DNA of 64,000 nt from Leifsonia sp. C5G2 (GTDB lineage Bacteria; Actinomycetota; Actinomycetes; Actinomycetales; Microbacteriaceae). The first letter of the stretch is position 1. The number at the start of each line of letters is the position of its first letter. Shown here in pieces: positions 45,021-55,783 of this stretch. The notes beneath the pieces were generated by a model that was given only the letters and a program-made list of their open reading frames with translations, ran no database searches and was not told where the DNA came from. The translations under genes and the position numbers were made by a program. The stretch spans positions 124,001-188,000 of the forward strand of contig NZ_JABFMV010000008.1 of the NCBI RefSeq assembly GCF_013359685.1, written 5' to 3'.

Positions 45021-45049
45021 GGTTAACAAACGGTGCCGCCCGGCTGAAC
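45021..45049. promoter_or_regulatory. PHO-box repeats between phoU and senX3
   Basis: Plus strand GGTTAAC-aaac-GGTGCCG-cccg-GCTGAAC: three 7-mers with an 11-bp period; units 1 and 3 match GGTGAAC at 6 of 7 positions. Position fits autoregulation of both phoU and the two-component genes. Confidence 0.55.
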
Positions 45050-45133
45050 ACTGTCTAACGTACCCGCGAAAACACGCGGCAGGACGCCGGATCCGTCGGA
45101 GCGTTCACTTTCGCATCACCTACGCTTAGGCCT

Positions 45134-46285
45134 ATGGACTCCACCTGGTTGGTGCTGCTGTCGCTGGGCCTGGGGCTCGCCGTCGGCGCCGGTTTCGTGT
45201 GGATCCTGCACATCGCCGCGCGCCGGGGGGACAACGCGGCGCAGGTGGTGAACCCGGCTGTGCCGGACGGCGTCGACCAGGTGCTCGACGCCCTGGAGTC
45301 GGCGGGCGTCGTGCTCGACCCGTCGAACAACGTCATCAAGGCCTCCCCGGGCGCGCACGCGATCGGCCTCGTCTGGAACGGCGCGCTCGTCCATCCCCAC
45401 CTCGTCGACCTCGTCGATCGCGTCCGGCGCACAGGGGAGTCCATCACCGAGGAGTGCGAGCTCTCGCGCGGACCGTTCGGCGACGCCGGCATCCACCTGA
45501 GCGTGCGGGTCGCGCGGCTCGGCTCGCGCTACATCCTGCTGCTGGCAGAGGACCGCACCGAGTCGTTCCGGCTGGAGGCCGTGCGGCGCGACTTCGTCGC
45601 CAACATCAGCCACGAGCTGAAGACGCCGATCGGCGCGGTGAGCCTGCTCGCGGAGGCGCTGGATGGTGCGTCCGACGACCCGGAGCAGGTGCGGCGGTTC
45701 GCGCTGCGGCTCTCGGAGGAGGCGCAGCGCCTCGCCCGCATCACCCAGGACATCATCGAGCTGAGCCGGCTGCAGGCGGCGGACGCGCTGGGTGACGCCG
45801 CCCCACTGTCGGCGAGCAAGGTGGTGAAGGCGGCCATCGACCAGAACCGCGTCGCAGCGGAGACCCGGAACATCGAGATCGCGATGCGCGGCGACAAGCA
45901 GGCGCAGGTGCTCGGCAACGAGGCCCTGCTGGTCACCGCCGTGCACAACCTCATCTCGAACGCCATCCAGTACTCGCCGGACGACTCGCGCATCGGCATC
46001 GGCGTGCGCAACGCCGACGGTGTGGTCGAGATCGCCGTGACCGACCAGGGCGAGGGCATCCCCGAGGAGGACCTCGACCGCGTGTTCGAGCGCTTCTTCC
46101 GCGTCGATCAGGCCCGCTCGCGCAACACCGGCGGCACGGGTCTCGGCCTCTCGATCGTCAAGCACGCCGTCCAGAACCACGGCGGCGACGTGCGCGTCTG
46201 GTCTCAGCCCGGTCGCGGCTCCACCTTCACGATCCGGCTGCCTGAGGCCTCCACCGTCCGACCCCCGATAGGAGACAATCCGTGA
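45134..46285 (+). CDS. senX3: Phosphate-sensing histidine kinase SenX3/PhoR
   Basis: 383 residues. One N-terminal helix (WLVLLSLGLGLAVGAGFVWILHI), a PAS-like region (LDALESAGVVLDPSNNVIKASPGAHAIGLV), the H-box FVANISHELKTPIGAVSLL near residue 160, then N-box LLVTAVHNLISNAIQYSP, VTDQGEGIPEEDLDRVFERFFR and GGTGLGLSIVKH. Phosphorylates RegX3 when phosphate is low. -10 TACGCT (45121-45126) is 7 nt before the ATG. Coupled to regX3 by overlap. Confidence 0.95.
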   Translation: MDSTWLVLLSLGLGLAVGAGFVWILHIAARRGDNAAQVVNPAVPDGVDQVLDALESAGVVLDPSNNVIKASPGAHAIGLVWNGALVHPHLVDLVDRVRRTGESITEECELSRGPFGDAGIHLSVRVARLGSRYILLLAEDRTESFRLEAVRRDFVANISHELKTPIGAVSLLAEALDGASDDPEQVRRFALRLSEEAQRLARITQDIIELSRLQAADALGDAAPLSASKVVKAAIDQNRVAAETRNIEIAMRGDKQAQVLGNEALLVTAVHNLISNAIQYSPDDSRIGIGVRNADGVVEIAVTDQGEGIPEEDLDRVFERFFRVDQARSRNTGGTGLGLSIVKHAVQNHGGDVRVWSQPGRGSTFTIRLPEASTVRPPIGDNP

Positions 46286-46965
46286 CATCCATCCTGCTCG
46301 TCGAGGATGAGGCCGCGCTCAGCGAGCCGCTCGCCTACCTGCTCAAGCGCGAGGGCTACGAGGTGGAGGTGGCGGAGGACGGCCCGACCGCGCTCGCCGC
46401 GTTCGACCGCGACGGCGCCGACCTGATCCTCCTCGACCTGATGCTGCCGGGCATCCCCGGCACCGAGGTGTGCCGCGAGATCCGGACGCGCTCCAGCGTT
46501 CCGATCATCATGCTGACGGCGAAGGACTCGGAGGTGGACATCGTCGTCGGGCTGGAGCTCGGGGCCGACGACTACGTGACGAAGCCGTACTCGTCGCGCG
46601 AGCTGCTGGCCCGCATCCGCGCCGTCCTCCGCCGCCGGGTCGAGGAGGACGAGCACGTCGACGACGGTGTGCTGGAGGCGGGGACTGTGCGCATGGATGT
46701 GGACCGGCACACCGTCGCCGTCAACGGCGAGGAGATCTCCATGCCGCTGAAGGAATTCGAGCTCCTGGAGCTGCTGCTGCGCAACGCCGGACGCGTTTTG
46801 ACCCGCGGCCAGCTGATCGACCGGGTGTGGGGGAGCGACTACTTCGGCGACACGAAGACGCTCGACGTGCACATCAAGCGCATCCGCTCCCGCATCGAGG
46901 AGAGCCCGTCGGAGCCGCGGATGCTCGTCACGGTGCGCGGGCTCGGCTACCGCTTCAACGCCTGA
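46282..46965 (+). CDS. regX3: Phosphate response regulator RegX3/PhoP
   Basis: 227 residues from GTG overlapping the senX3 stop. Receiver with acidic VEDEAALSEP, phospho-Asp in ADLILLDLMLPGIPGTE, MLTAKDS and the conserved Lys in VTKPYSSRELLARI; winged helix MPLKEFELLELLLRNAGRVLTRGQLIDRVWGSDYFGDTKTLDVHIKR. Expected to bind the PHO boxes at pstS, ppk, the MBL gene and its own operon. Confidence 0.95.
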   Translation: MTSILLVEDEAALSEPLAYLLKREGYEVEVAEDGPTALAAFDRDGADLILLDLMLPGIPGTEVCREIRTRSSVPIIMLTAKDSEVDIVVGLELGADDYVTKPYSSRELLARIRAVLRRRVEEDEHVDDGVLEAGTVRMDVDRHTVAVNGEEISMPLKEFELLELLLRNAGRVLTRGQLIDRVWGSDYFGDTKTLDVHIKRIRSRIEESPSEPRMLVTVRGLGYRFNA

Positions 46966-46984
46966 GCGGCGTCCACTGCACGAC

Positions 46985-47019
46985 GAAGCCGCCCGGTGCG
47001 CGATGCATCGGGCGGCTTC
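46985..47019 (+). terminator. Terminator after regX3
   Basis: 11-bp perfect stem GAAGCCGCCCG (46985-46995) / CGGGCGGCTTC (47009-47019), 20 nt after the regX3 stop, convergent with the lipoprotein gene. No long T-run. Confidence 0.7.
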
Positions 47020-47038
47020 TGTCGGTCGTGGGGTCGGC

Positions 47039-47545
47039 TCAGCCGGCGGCCGGCAGGATGGTCGGCGGCACGAGGCTGGAGTACTCGGGCAGGCCGCCGT
47101 CGAGCACGGGGACTTTGAGGTTGACGCCGGTCTGGTCGCCGTACTGGAAGTAGACGGGGAACAGGCTGCCGGGCTTCGCCGTGAACTCCGGGATCAGCAC
47201 GTTGCTGGGGCCACCGGTCTCCGGGTCCTGGCCGAGCTGCTTCACCTGGCCGGGCTTGACGGTCACCTCGGCGGCGCTCGAGCCCGTGTCGCCGGCCGTG
47301 ATGGCGACGCGCTGGCTCGTGGAGCCGGTGTTCACCAGCGTGACCACCAGATTGCCGACGGTGCCGTCCTTCGCGTCGGTGACGATGAGCGCGTTGCGGA
47401 CGTCGACCGTGCCGACGCTGCCGCTGACGCCGTCGCTCGCGTCGTAGTGCTTGGTGGTCGCCTGCGGGGCGATGAGACCGCAGCCCGCGGTGCTGAACGC
47501 GACGGCCAGGGCGAGGGCGACGGTCGTCGCGACTCGAGCTTTCAC
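47039..47545 (-). CDS. Lipoprotein of unknown function
   Basis: 168 residues. Signal peptide MKARVATTVALALAVAFSTAG with lipobox TAGCGL. The mature part is beta-rich: VDVRNALIVTDAKDGTVGNLVVTLVNTGSTSQRVAITA, an Ig-like/DUF4352-like layout, and SLFPVYFQYGDQTGVNLKVPVLDG. Exported and membrane-anchored. No catalytic motif is seen. Divergent from carD. Confidence 0.75.
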   Translation of the reverse strand: MKARVATTVALALAVAFSTAGCGLIAPQATTKHYDASDGVSGSVGTVDVRNALIVTDAKDGTVGNLVVTLVNTGSTSQRVAITAGDTGSSAAEVTVKPGQVKQLGQDPETGGPSNVLIPEFTAKPGSLFPVYFQYGDQTGVNLKVPVLDGGLPEYSSLVPPTILPAAG

Positions 47546-47683
47546 TGATGACCCTCCAGGTGGTTTCTCCCTGCAACTCTAGCCCATCGCGGGGGCCGTT
47601 CCGGGGGCCGGGGAGACGTGAGGGCGAACCTTAGCATGTGCCTCGTGTGGTATCCTATTCATTGCTGAAGGGACAACAAATCT

Positions 47684-48166
47684 ATGCTTTTCGAGGTTGG
47701 CGAGACCGTCGTCTATCCGCACCACGGTGCCGCAACGATCACCGAAGTCAAGAAGAGAATCATCAAGGGTGAAGAGAAGCTGTACCTCAAGCTCAACGTG
47801 ACTCAGGGCGACCTGACCATCGAGGTCCCCGCCGAGAACGTCGATCTGGTCGGCGTGCGCGACGTCATCGGCAAGGAGGGTCTCGACCGCGTCTTCGAGG
47901 TGCTGCGAGCCCCGTTCACCGAGGAGCCCACCAACTGGTCGCGTCGCTACAAGGCCAACCTGGAGAAGCTGGCCTCCGGCGACGTCATCAAGGTGTCCGA
48001 GGTCGTCCGCGACCTGTGGCGCCGTGACCAGGACCGCGGCCTCTCCGCCGGTGAGAAGCGCATGCTCGCCAAGGCGCGGCAGATCCTCATCTCCGAGCTG
48101 GCCCTGGCAGAGAAGACCGACGACGAGCAGGCGTCCAGCCTCCTCGACGAGGTGCTCGCCTCCTAG
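47684..48166 (+). CDS. carD: CarD-family RNA polymerase-binding regulator (CdnL)
   Basis: 160 residues. N-terminal RNAP-interaction domain [26 protein letters not shown]-terminal helical DNA-binding part with [51 protein letters not shown] (the conserved Trp of the domain is present). Stabilises open complexes at rRNA and other promoters. Extended -10 TGGTATCCT at about 47648-47656 upstream. Followed by a strong terminator. Confidence 0.95.
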   Translation: MLFEVGETVVYPHHGAATITEVKKRIIKGEEKLYLKLNVTQGDLTIEVPAENVDLVGVRDVIGKEGLDRVFEVLRAPFTEEPTNWSRRYKANLEKLASGDVIKVSEVVRDLWRRDQDRGLSAGEKRMLAKARQILISELALAEKTDDEQASSLLDEVLAS

Positions 48167-48186
48167 GCCGCTCCACCCCGACTCCC

Positions 48187-48217
48187 GGCCCCGTCGCTCT
48201 CCGAGCGGCGGGGCCGT
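48187..48217 (+). terminator. Intrinsic terminator after carD
   Basis: 14-bp stem CGGCCCCGTCGCTC (48187-48200) / GAGCGGCGGGGCCG (48204-48217) with one G-U pair and a 3-nt loop, followed by TTGTCGTT. Confidence 0.8.
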
Positions 48218-48231
48218 TGTCGTTCCCCCGT

Positions 48232-48297
48232 GACTGCGCCGTTTCGGAACGTCTGCGGCGCGGCGCGCGGGCGCAGACGTTCCGAAACGCCGCACTC
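48232..48297. repeat. Long palindrome between carD and ispDF
   Basis: 17-bp perfect arms GTTTCGGAACGTCTGCG (48241-48257) and complement (48272-48288), extended by GACTGCGCC/GCCGCACTC with two mismatches to about 26 bp. No second copy is seen in the window. Function unknown; follows an apparently sufficient terminator. Confidence 0.7.
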
Positions 48298-48326
48298 GCG
48301 GCGCGGGGTGCCGGTACGGTGGTCGG

Positions 48327-49484
48327 GTGGAGAGCAGCAGCACACCCCGGGTCGCCGTCGTCGTCGTCGCGGCGGGCAGCGGCACGCGTCTCGGCGCCGG
48401 CCGGCCCAAGGCATTCGTGACCCTGCAGGGCCGGACGCTGCTGGAGCGGTCGCTGCATGCCGTGCGCGGCATGCGCCACACCGCCGACGCGATCGTGGTC
48501 GCCCCGGCCGACCGCGTCGAGGACGCCGGCTGGCTCGCCGAGCGGTCCCTCGGCCGTCCGGCCACGGTGGTCGAGGGCGGCGCCACCCGCCAGCAGTCGG
48601 TGGCGGAGGGCCTCGCCGTGATCGACCCGCACGTGGACGTGGTGCTCGTCCACGACGCCGCCCGCGCCCTCGCGCCATCCTCCCTGTTCGACGCCGTGGT
48701 GGACGCGGTCCTGGAGCGCGGCTACGGCGTGGTCCCCGGACTCCCGGTCAGCGACACAGTGAAGCGCATCGGCGACGACGGAGAGGTGCACGAGACCGTC
48801 GATCGGTCCGCGCTGGCCGCCGTTCAGACCCCGCAGGGGTTCCCGCGCGAGCAGCTGCTGACCGCCTACACGCTGGCGCGGAGCGACGAGACCGACGACG
48901 CCGGCCTTGTCGCGGCGGCAGGGTTCCGGGTGGATGTGGTCCCCGGCGACGCGCACGCCTTCAAGGTGACGACGCCCTGGGACCTGCGCCGGGCCGAGGA
49001 GCTGCTGTCCGGCACCGGTGCACCGCGGATCGGCCTCGGCAGCGACACGCACGCCGTCGACACGTCCGCCGAGCTCTGGCTGGCCGGCCTGCACTGGCCG
49101 GGTGAGCCGGGGCTCGCCGGGCACAGCGACGGCGACGCGGTCGCGCATGCGATCGTCGACGCGCTGCTGTCGGCCGCCGGACTCGGCGACATCGGCGGCG
49201 TCTTCGGCACCGGCGACCCGCGCTTCGCCGGCGCCCACGGTGAGGTGTTCCTCGCCGAGGCGCGGCGACGGGTCGAGGAGGCCGGCTTCCGGATCGGCAA
49301 CGTCGCCGTCCAGGTGATCGGCAACCGTCCGAAGCTCGGCCCGCGCAGGCGGGAGGCGGAGGATCGCCTCTCGAGCATCCTGGGCGCACCGGTCTCGCTC
49401 GGCGCCACCACGACCGACGGGCTCGGGTTCACCGGCCGCGGCGAGGGCGTCACCGCCAACGCGACGGCGCTGCTGCTGGCGTGA
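48327..49484 (+). CDS. ispDF: Bifunctional IspD/IspF (MEP pathway)
   Basis: 385 residues from GTG; -10 TACGGT (48315-48320) 6 nt upstream. IspD half: [52 protein letters not shown]. IspF half from about residue 231: [57 protein letters not shown], metal ligands Asp and His. Fused forms make CDP-methylerythritol and then the cyclic diphosphate for isoprenoids. Fusion is known in some actinobacteria. Confidence 0.96.
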   Translation: MESSSTPRVAVVVVAAGSGTRLGAGRPKAFVTLQGRTLLERSLHAVRGMRHTADAIVVAPADRVEDAGWLAERSLGRPATVVEGGATRQQSVAEGLAVIDPHVDVVLVHDAARALAPSSLFDAVVDAVLERGYGVVPGLPVSDTVKRIGDDGEVHETVDRSALAAVQTPQGFPREQLLTAYTLARSDETDDAGLVAAAGFRVDVVPGDAHAFKVTTPWDLRRAEELLSGTGAPRIGLGSDTHAVDTSAELWLAGLHWPGEPGLAGHSDGDAVAHAIVDALLSAAGLGDIGGVFGTGDPRFAGAHGEVFLAEARRRVEEAGFRIGNVAVQVIGNRPKLGPRRREAEDRLSSILGAPVSLGATTTDGLGFTGRGEGVTANATALLLA

Positions 49485-49570
49485 CCGCATCCCGCCGGCC
49501 ATAGCCGTCGGTCCCGCACGGGCCTAGGGTGGCGTCGGGCGTCACGGCGACGCGGAAGAGGAGCGGGCAC

Positions 49571-49951
49571 ATGGCGGGAACGGACACCGAGACGGTCGCG
49601 AAGGCGTACATCCAGGCGGTCGGCGCCCACGATCCCGAGGCGCTCGAGAAGCTGCTCGACGACCAGGTGCGCGCCGAGTTCGCCGGGAGCACGAGCGACA
49701 AGGAGGCCTGGCTGACCGCCCTGAAGCGGCTGATGCCGGCCCTCGTGCGCAACGAACTGCGCGAGGTGTTCAGCGCGGCCGATCGGGCCTGCGTCGTCTA
49801 CGACTTCGTCACCGACACCTCGGCCGGCGCGGTGCGCTGCGTCGAGCTGCTGACCGTGGTCGGCGGCCGCATCACGCAGATCGAGCTGCTGCTCGACCGG
49901 GCGGCGTTCGCGCCCGTCAACGCGGAGCTCGCCGAGCGCGCGAAGCAGTAG
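49571..49951 (+). CDS. SnoaL/NTF2-like domain protein
   Basis: 126 residues. Cone-shaped NTF2-like pattern: AKAYIQAVGAHDPEALEKLLDDQVRAEFAGSTSDKEAWLTALKRLMP, then beta strands ACVVYDFVTDTSAGAVRCVELLTVVGGRITQIELLLD. Could be an enzyme or binding protein; no active-site residues can be assigned. A purine-rich stretch (GAAGAGGAGCG) lies before the ATG. Confidence 0.7.
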   Translation: MAGTDTETVAKAYIQAVGAHDPEALEKLLDDQVRAEFAGSTSDKEAWLTALKRLMPALVRNELREVFSAADRACVVYDFVTDTSAGAVRCVELLTVVGGRITQIELLLDRAAFAPVNAELAERAKQ

Positions 49952-49987
49952 CCGCGGCGAGCCGCCCTCGCCCCGTAGGCTTGTGCC

Positions 49988-51421
49988 GTGACTCTTCGGC
50001 TCTACGACACCCGGGCGGCGGCGCTGCGCGACTTCGTCCCGCTGCGCGACGGCGAGGTCGGCATGTACGTGTGCGGTCCGACGGTGCAGTCGTCGCCGCA
50101 CATCGGCCACCTCCGCTCCGCCCTCGTGTACGACCAGCTGCGCCGGTGGATGACGTACCGCGGCTACGACGTCACGCTCGTCCGCAACGTGACCGACATC
50201 GACGACAAGATCCTCGTCAACGCCGCGGCGGCTCAGGCGGAGGGCGGCAGCGAGGAGTGGTGGGCGCTGGCGTACCGCTTCGAGCTGGAGTTCACCGACG
50301 CCTACCGCGCGCTGGGCGTGCAGCCGCCGACGTACGAGCCGCGGGCGACCGCCAGCATCCCGCAGATGCAGGAGATCATCCAGCGCCTCATCGAGGCGGG
50401 CCACGCCTACGCCGCGACCGACGGCTCCGGCGACGTGTACTTCGACGTGAAGAGCTGGCCGTCGTACGGCGAGCTGACCCGGCAGAGCATCGACAACATG
50501 GAGGCCGCGGCCGACGCCGACCCGCGCGCGAAGCGCGACCCGCGCGACTTCGCCCTCTGGAAAGGCCGCAAGGACGACGAGCCCGCGTCGGCCGCGTTCC
50601 CCTCGCCGTGGGGTGACGGGCGGCCGGGATGGCACATCGAGTGCTCCGCGATGTCGCGGCGCTACCTCGGGCCGCAGTTCGACATCCACGGCGGCGGCCT
50701 CGACCTGCGGTTCCCGCACCACGAGAACGAGCTTGCCCAGTCGACCGCCGCAGGCGACCCGTTCGCGAACTACTGGGTGCACAACGGGCTGGTGCACGTC
50801 AACGGCCAGAAGATGAGCAAGTCGCTCGGCAACTCGGTCTACGCCGCCGACCTACTCGGCGCCGCGCGGCCGCTGGTGGTCCGCTACTACCTCGGCTCCG
50901 CGCACTACCGCTCCACCATCGACTTCCACGACGGCTCGCTGAGCGAGGCGGAGGCGGCGCTCGACCGCATCGCCGGCTTCTTCGAGCGCGTGGAGCGCCG
51001 GCTCTCCGGCACCCGGTTCGCCGGGCACGGGGTCGAGGTCGTGCCGGAGTCGTTCGCCGAGGCCATGGACGACGACCTCGCGGTGCCGCAGGCGCTCGCC
51101 GTGCTGCACGACACCGTGCGTTCAGGCAACGCGGCGCTGGATGCGGAAGACTTGGAGGCGGCCGCGACCGCACGCGGGCACGTCCTCGCCATGACGGAGG
51201 TGCTCGGCATCAACCCGCTGTCGCCGCAGTGGCGCTCGAGCGGGTCGACCGCGGCCGAGTCGGCCCTCGGCGAGCTGATCGGAACGCTGCTCGCCGACCG
51301 GCAGCAGGCGAGGGCCGCCCGCGACTTCGCCGCAGCCGATCGCATCCGCGACGAGCTGGCGGCGGCAGGAATCACCATCGAAGACACCCCGTCGGGGTCG
51401 CATTGGAGCATCGGATCATGA
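49988..51421 (+). CDS. cysS: Cysteinyl-tRNA synthetase
   Basis: 477 residues from GTG, -10 TAGGCT (49976-49981) 6 nt upstream. Class [24 protein letters not shown] (zinc Cys plus HIGH), WHIECSAM (zinc ligands), HHENELAQS and KMSKSLGNS. Charges tRNA-Cys. Stop overlaps the rlmB start (ATGA). Confidence 0.96.
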   Translation: MTLRLYDTRAAALRDFVPLRDGEVGMYVCGPTVQSSPHIGHLRSALVYDQLRRWMTYRGYDVTLVRNVTDIDDKILVNAAAAQAEGGSEEWWALAYRFELEFTDAYRALGVQPPTYEPRATASIPQMQEIIQRLIEAGHAYAATDGSGDVYFDVKSWPSYGELTRQSIDNMEAAADADPRAKRDPRDFALWKGRKDDEPASAAFPSPWGDGRPGWHIECSAMSRRYLGPQFDIHGGGLDLRFPHHENELAQSTAAGDPFANYWVHNGLVHVNGQKMSKSLGNSVYAADLLGAARPLVVRYYLGSAHYRSTIDFHDGSLSEAEAALDRIAGFFERVERRLSGTRFAGHGVEVVPESFAEAMDDDLAVPQALAVLHDTVRSGNAALDAEDLEAAATARGHVLAMTEVLGINPLSPQWRSSGSTAAESALGELIGTLLADRQQARAARDFAAADRIRDELAAAGITIEDTPSGSHWSIGS

Positions 51422-52434
51422 AGAACTCGGGTGGGAAGCCCCGCGCCGGAGCCGTCCGGAAGAGCAAGAAGGGCCCCCAGGTGGGCACCGGCGGCCACGG
51501 CCGCAAGGCGCTGGAAGGCAGGGGCCCGACCCCGAAGGCCGAGGACCGCGAGTACCACAAGGCGCACAAGGCCAAGGCGCTCCGCGAACGCGCGGCCGAG
51601 AAGGCGGGCCAGCGCGGCGGCCGGGATGCGGCCCCGCGCGGTGCGTCCGGCGCCTCCCGCCGTGCCAAGAGCGGGGACGAGAGCGAGATCGTCACCGGTC
51701 GCAACTCGGTGCTGGAGGCGCTGCGGGCCGACATCCCCGCCTCCACGCTGTACGTCGCGGCCCGGGTGGAGTTCGACGACCGGATGAAGGAGATCCTGTC
51801 GATCGCCACTGGGCGTGCCATCCCGATCCTCGAGGTCATGCGTCCGGAGCTCGACCGGCTCGCCGGGCGCGACGCGGTGCACCAGGGCGTCGCGCTCAAG
51901 GTGCCGCCGTACGAGTACGCGCACCCGGGCGAACTGCTCGACAGCACCGTCCGCCGCGGGGAGACCCCGCTGTTCGTCGCGCTCGACGGCATCACCGACC
52001 CGCGCAACCTCGGGGCGATCATCCGCTCCACGGCGGCGTTCGGCGGTCAGGGCGTGATCGTGCCGCAGCGCCGCTCGGTGGGCATGACGGCATCGGCGTG
52101 GAAGACCTCCGCGGGTGCGGCGGCGCGCACCCCCGTGGCCATGGCGGCCAACCTGACCCAGACGCTCAAGGACTTCAAGAAGGCGGGCGTGTTCGTGCTC
52201 GGCCTCGACGGGGGAGGGGACGTCAGCCTTCCCGGGCTGTCGTTCGCCGACCGTCCCGTCGTCATCGTGGTGGGCAGCGAGGGCAAGGGCCTCTCGCGCC
52301 TGGTGACGGAGACCTGCGACGCGATCGTCAGCATCCCGATCTCCGCGTCGACCGAGTCGCTGAATGCCGGCATCGCGGCGAGCGTCACCCTCTACGAGAT
52401 CTCGAAGCTCCGCGCGGAGGCCACCTCCCGCTGA
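51418..52434 (+). CDS. rlmB: 23S rRNA 2'-O-methyltransferase RlmB (TrmH/SpoU family)
   Basis: 338 residues. Very basic, disordered N-terminus of about 90 residues, then the SpoU substrate-binding domain ([16 protein letters not shown]) and the knotted methyltransferase: [33 protein letters not shown] and [22 protein letters not shown]. Methylates G2251 of 23S rRNA (E. coli numbering). Coupled to cysS, a common pairing. A family 1 palindrome follows. Confidence 0.95.
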   Translation: MKNSGGKPRAGAVRKSKKGPQVGTGGHGRKALEGRGPTPKAEDREYHKAHKAKALRERAAEKAGQRGGRDAAPRGASGASRRAKSGDESEIVTGRNSVLEALRADIPASTLYVAARVEFDDRMKEILSIATGRAIPILEVMRPELDRLAGRDAVHQGVALKVPPYEYAHPGELLDSTVRRGETPLFVALDGITDPRNLGAIIRSTAAFGGQGVIVPQRRSVGMTASAWKTSAGAAARTPVAMAANLTQTLKDFKKAGVFVLGLDGGGDVSLPGLSFADRPVVIVVGSEGKGLSRLVTETCDAIVSIPISASTESLNAGIAASVTLYEISKLRAEATSR

Positions 52435-52440
52435 GCTATG

Positions 52441-52487
52441 GGACGCAACACGCCGTTGAGCGCGACGCTCAACGGCGTGTTGCGTCC
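52441..52487. terminator. Family 1 palindrome after rlmB
   Basis: Perfect 22-bp arms 52441-52462 and 52466-52487 (GGACGCAACACGCCGTTGAG.. and complement), 3-nt loop, 7 nt after the rlmB stop and 11 nt from the convergent small ORF. Same core as 708-764. Confidence 0.8.
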
Positions 52488-52497
52488 TACGGATGGT

Positions 52498-52650
52498 TCA
52501 GATGCGGCGGCGCCGCGGCGTGACCGCGGCGGCGATCACCGCGGTCTTGGCGACCGGGGCGGGTCCGGGGGTCACGGCACGCGTCACGACGGCCGCCTTG
52601 GCGACGGGGGCGCGGACGACGGGCGCGAGCCCCACACGTGCGACTCTCAT
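52498..52650 (-). CDS. 50-residue Ala/Val-rich basic peptide with internal duplication
   Basis: MRVARVGLAPVVRAPVAKAA...TPRRRRI. Its ATG overlaps the DUF6325 gene's stop (ATGA). Internal repeat: PVAKAAVVTRAVTP and PVAKTAVIAAAVTP. Could form a basic amphipathic or membrane-active helix. Small Ala/Val-rich ORFs seem to follow DUF6325 genes elsewhere, from memory; function unknown. Confidence 0.5.
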   Translation of the reverse strand: MRVARVGLAPVVRAPVAKAAVVTRAVTPGPAPVAKTAVIAAAVTPRRRRI

Positions 52651-53126
52651 TCGGAGACCTCCTGCTGCTCGTTCTCTGCGTCGGCTTCCGCGTCCGCCTC
52701 GAGGGCGGCCGCGATGTCCTGACTGTGGATGCGGCCGTCGGCGACCGGCCGGCCGCCCGCCTTGCGTGCCGCGACGGCGAACGGCGCGGCCCACACGTTC
52801 TCGTACACGAGCGCTCCCGCGACACTGCCCGGCTCCATCGCCTCGGCCAGCACTGCGATGTCGGCCTCGGCGAGGAAGTCCGCGACATCCTCCACGAGGC
52901 TGCCGAGCGTGTCCTCGTCATCGTCGAGCTCGGACAGCTCCACCGCCTCGACGTCGCCGTTCTCGTCCTTGGCGATCACGATGGCGTCGACCACCCGGAT
53001 CGTGCCGGCGTCCGCCAGCGCCCGGATCTCGTCGATCACCTCACCGGAGAAGTTCTGCTCCCCGGGCGGGAACTCGATGATGACGTAGTCGATCGGTCCC
53101 AGTGTCTGCACTTCGTCGTCGGTCAT
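52647..53126 (-). CDS. DUF6325 family protein
   Basis: 159 residues, GAGAGGA before the ATG. LGPIDYVIIEFPPGEQNFSGEVIDEIRALADAGTIRVVDAIVIAKDENGDVEAVELSEL and AMEPGSVAGALVYENVWAAPFAVAARKAGGRPVADGRI are the DUF6325 pattern; C-terminus is acidic (ALEADAEADAENEQ). Soluble, function unknown. First gene of a two-gene unit with the 50-residue peptide. Confidence 0.85.
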   Translation of the reverse strand: MTDDEVQTLGPIDYVIIEFPPGEQNFSGEVIDEIRALADAGTIRVVDAIVIAKDENGDVEAVELSELDDDEDTLGSLVEDVADFLAEADIAVLAEAMEPGSVAGALVYENVWAAPFAVAARKAGGRPVADGRIHSQDIAAALEADAEADAENEQQEVSE

Positions 53127-53203
53127 GGCGATCCTCTCTGCTCCTGGTGCGCACAGTGTCGCATCGTCGACACCGCCCGCGGCAGACAGCAAAAAGGGGA
53201 ACG

Positions 53204-54505
53204 TCAGACCTTCGACCGCCAGTCGTCGTCGTCGTCCTCGTCGTCGTCCGCCGCGCCGCCCAGCACCGGGATGCTGATCGTCTCGGTCGGCGGGGCGATG
53301 ACCGTGGCCTCGTCGCGGCGGTGGCGCAGGATGTCGTTGATGTAGGAGGTCAGCGCCTCGGCGAGGGGCACATCCCGTCCCTCCTTCTGCGACATGAACC
53401 AGCGGTGCTCCAGCAGCTGGTGGAAGACCTCGGCCGGCTCCAGCTTGCCCTTGAGGTCGGCGGGGATCGAACGGATGACCGGCTCGAACACCCGCATCAG
53501 CCACTCGTGCGCCATCGCCTCCTCGTCGAGCCCCTCCTTGCCGAGCGTGGCGGCGTAGGAGTCGAGGTCGTTGAGCAGACGGCGGGCCTGGTTCTCGCCG
53601 GTGTCGAGGCCGGTGAGGCGCAGCAGGCGGCGCTGGTGGTGCCCGGCGTCCACGACCTTCGGCTGGATGCGCACCTTCGTGCCCTCCTCCGAGGTCTTGA
53701 TCGCCAGCTCCTCGATGTCGAAGCCGAGCTCGTTGAGCCGCTCGACGCGCTCGCTGATGCGCCAGCGCTCCGACGACGAGAACGACTCGCTTCCGGTCAG
53801 CTCCTTCCACAGCGAGCGGTACGCGGCGACGATGCCGTCGGAGACGCGGATGGGGTCGAGCTCCTCGTCCGCGCGGCCGCCGGCCTCCAGGTCCATCAGT
53901 TCGCCGGCGATGTTGACGCGGGCGATCTCCAGGTCGTTCTCGCGCTGGCCGTTCGAGAGGCCGCCCTCGTAGAGCTGGCCGGTCTCGGCGTCCACCAGGT
54001 ACGCGGCGAACGCGCCGGCGTCGCGGCGGAACAGCGTGTTCGAGAGGGACACGTCCCCCCAGAAGAAGCCGACGATGTGGAGGCGGACCAGCAGCACCGC
54101 GAGCGCATCCACCAGACGCGTGGCGGTGTCGGGCCGCAGCGTCTGGGAGAACAGCGCGCGGTAAGGGAGGGAGAACTTCAGGTGCCGGGTCACCAGCGCC
54201 GCGTTGAGCGGGGTCCCGTCGTCGTCGGTGCGGTTCTTGATGACCGCGACCGGGTCGACGCACGGCACGTCGAGGCGCTGCAGCGTGCGCAGCATGTCGT
54301 ACTCGCGCTGCGCCATCTCGGCGGTCGTCTCCTTGATGGCGATGACGTAGCCCGAGAGGTTGGCGAAGCGCACCAGGTGCCGGCTGATGCCCTTAGGCAG
54401 CAGGGCGATGTGCTCGTTCGACCACTCCTCCAGCGGGATGTTCCACGGGAGGTCGAGGAGCGCCGGGTCGACGGTCGCTGCGGTGATGTTGACGGATCCG
54501 GCCAC
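53204..54505 (-). CDS. DUF4032 kinase-like protein
   Basis: 433 residues. Kinase-like N-lobe with YVIAIKETTAEMAQREYDMLRTL (Lys and Glu in ATP-site positions), catalytic-like loop VGFFWGDVSLSNTLFRRD (D...N) and AYLVDAETGQLYEGG (DxE in DFG position), then the DUF4032 helical C-domain. C-terminus acidic (DDDEDDDDDW). Probably a small-molecule kinase fold; substrate unknown. Separated from the ABC ATPase gene by a terminator. Confidence 0.8.
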   Translation of the reverse strand: MAGSVNITAATVDPALLDLPWNIPLEEWSNEHIALLPKGISRHLVRFANLSGYVIAIKETTAEMAQREYDMLRTLQRLDVPCVDPVAVIKNRTDDDGTPLNAALVTRHLKFSLPYRALFSQTLRPDTATRLVDALAVLLVRLHIVGFFWGDVSLSNTLFRRDAGAFAAYLVDAETGQLYEGGLSNGQRENDLEIARVNIAGELMDLEAGGRADEELDPIRVSDGIVAAYRSLWKELTGSESFSSSERWRISERVERLNELGFDIEELAIKTSEEGTKVRIQPKVVDAGHHQRRLLRLTGLDTGENQARRLLNDLDSYAATLGKEGLDEEAMAHEWLMRVFEPVIRSIPADLKGKLEPAEVFHQLLEHRWFMSQKEGRDVPLAEALTSYINDILRHRRDEATVIAPPTETISIPVLGGAADDDEDDDDDWRSKV

Positions 54506-54551
54506 GATGGTCCTAACGGTCGGTGGTGCAGCGGTGCCCGCTGCGTGAAAG

Positions 54552-54588
54552 CACTCTGCCGCAGCCCGATCCGGACTGCGGCAGAGTG
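54552..54588 (-). terminator. Terminator after the sugar ABC ATPase gene
   Basis: Perfect 13-bp stem CACTCTGCCGCAG (54552-54564) / CTGCGGCAGAGTG (54576-54588), 18 nt past the ATPase stop. Confidence 0.75.
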
Positions 54589-54606
54589 TGAATCGCTCCT
54601 GCGACC

Positions 54607-55701
<1,095 letters not shown>

Positions 55702-55783
55702 TTTTCTTTTCTCCTTCACCGGCAGGTACGTGCCGGACGATCCGTTGTGAATGGATGAACGTGGTCGACGTCCGATGGCGTCG

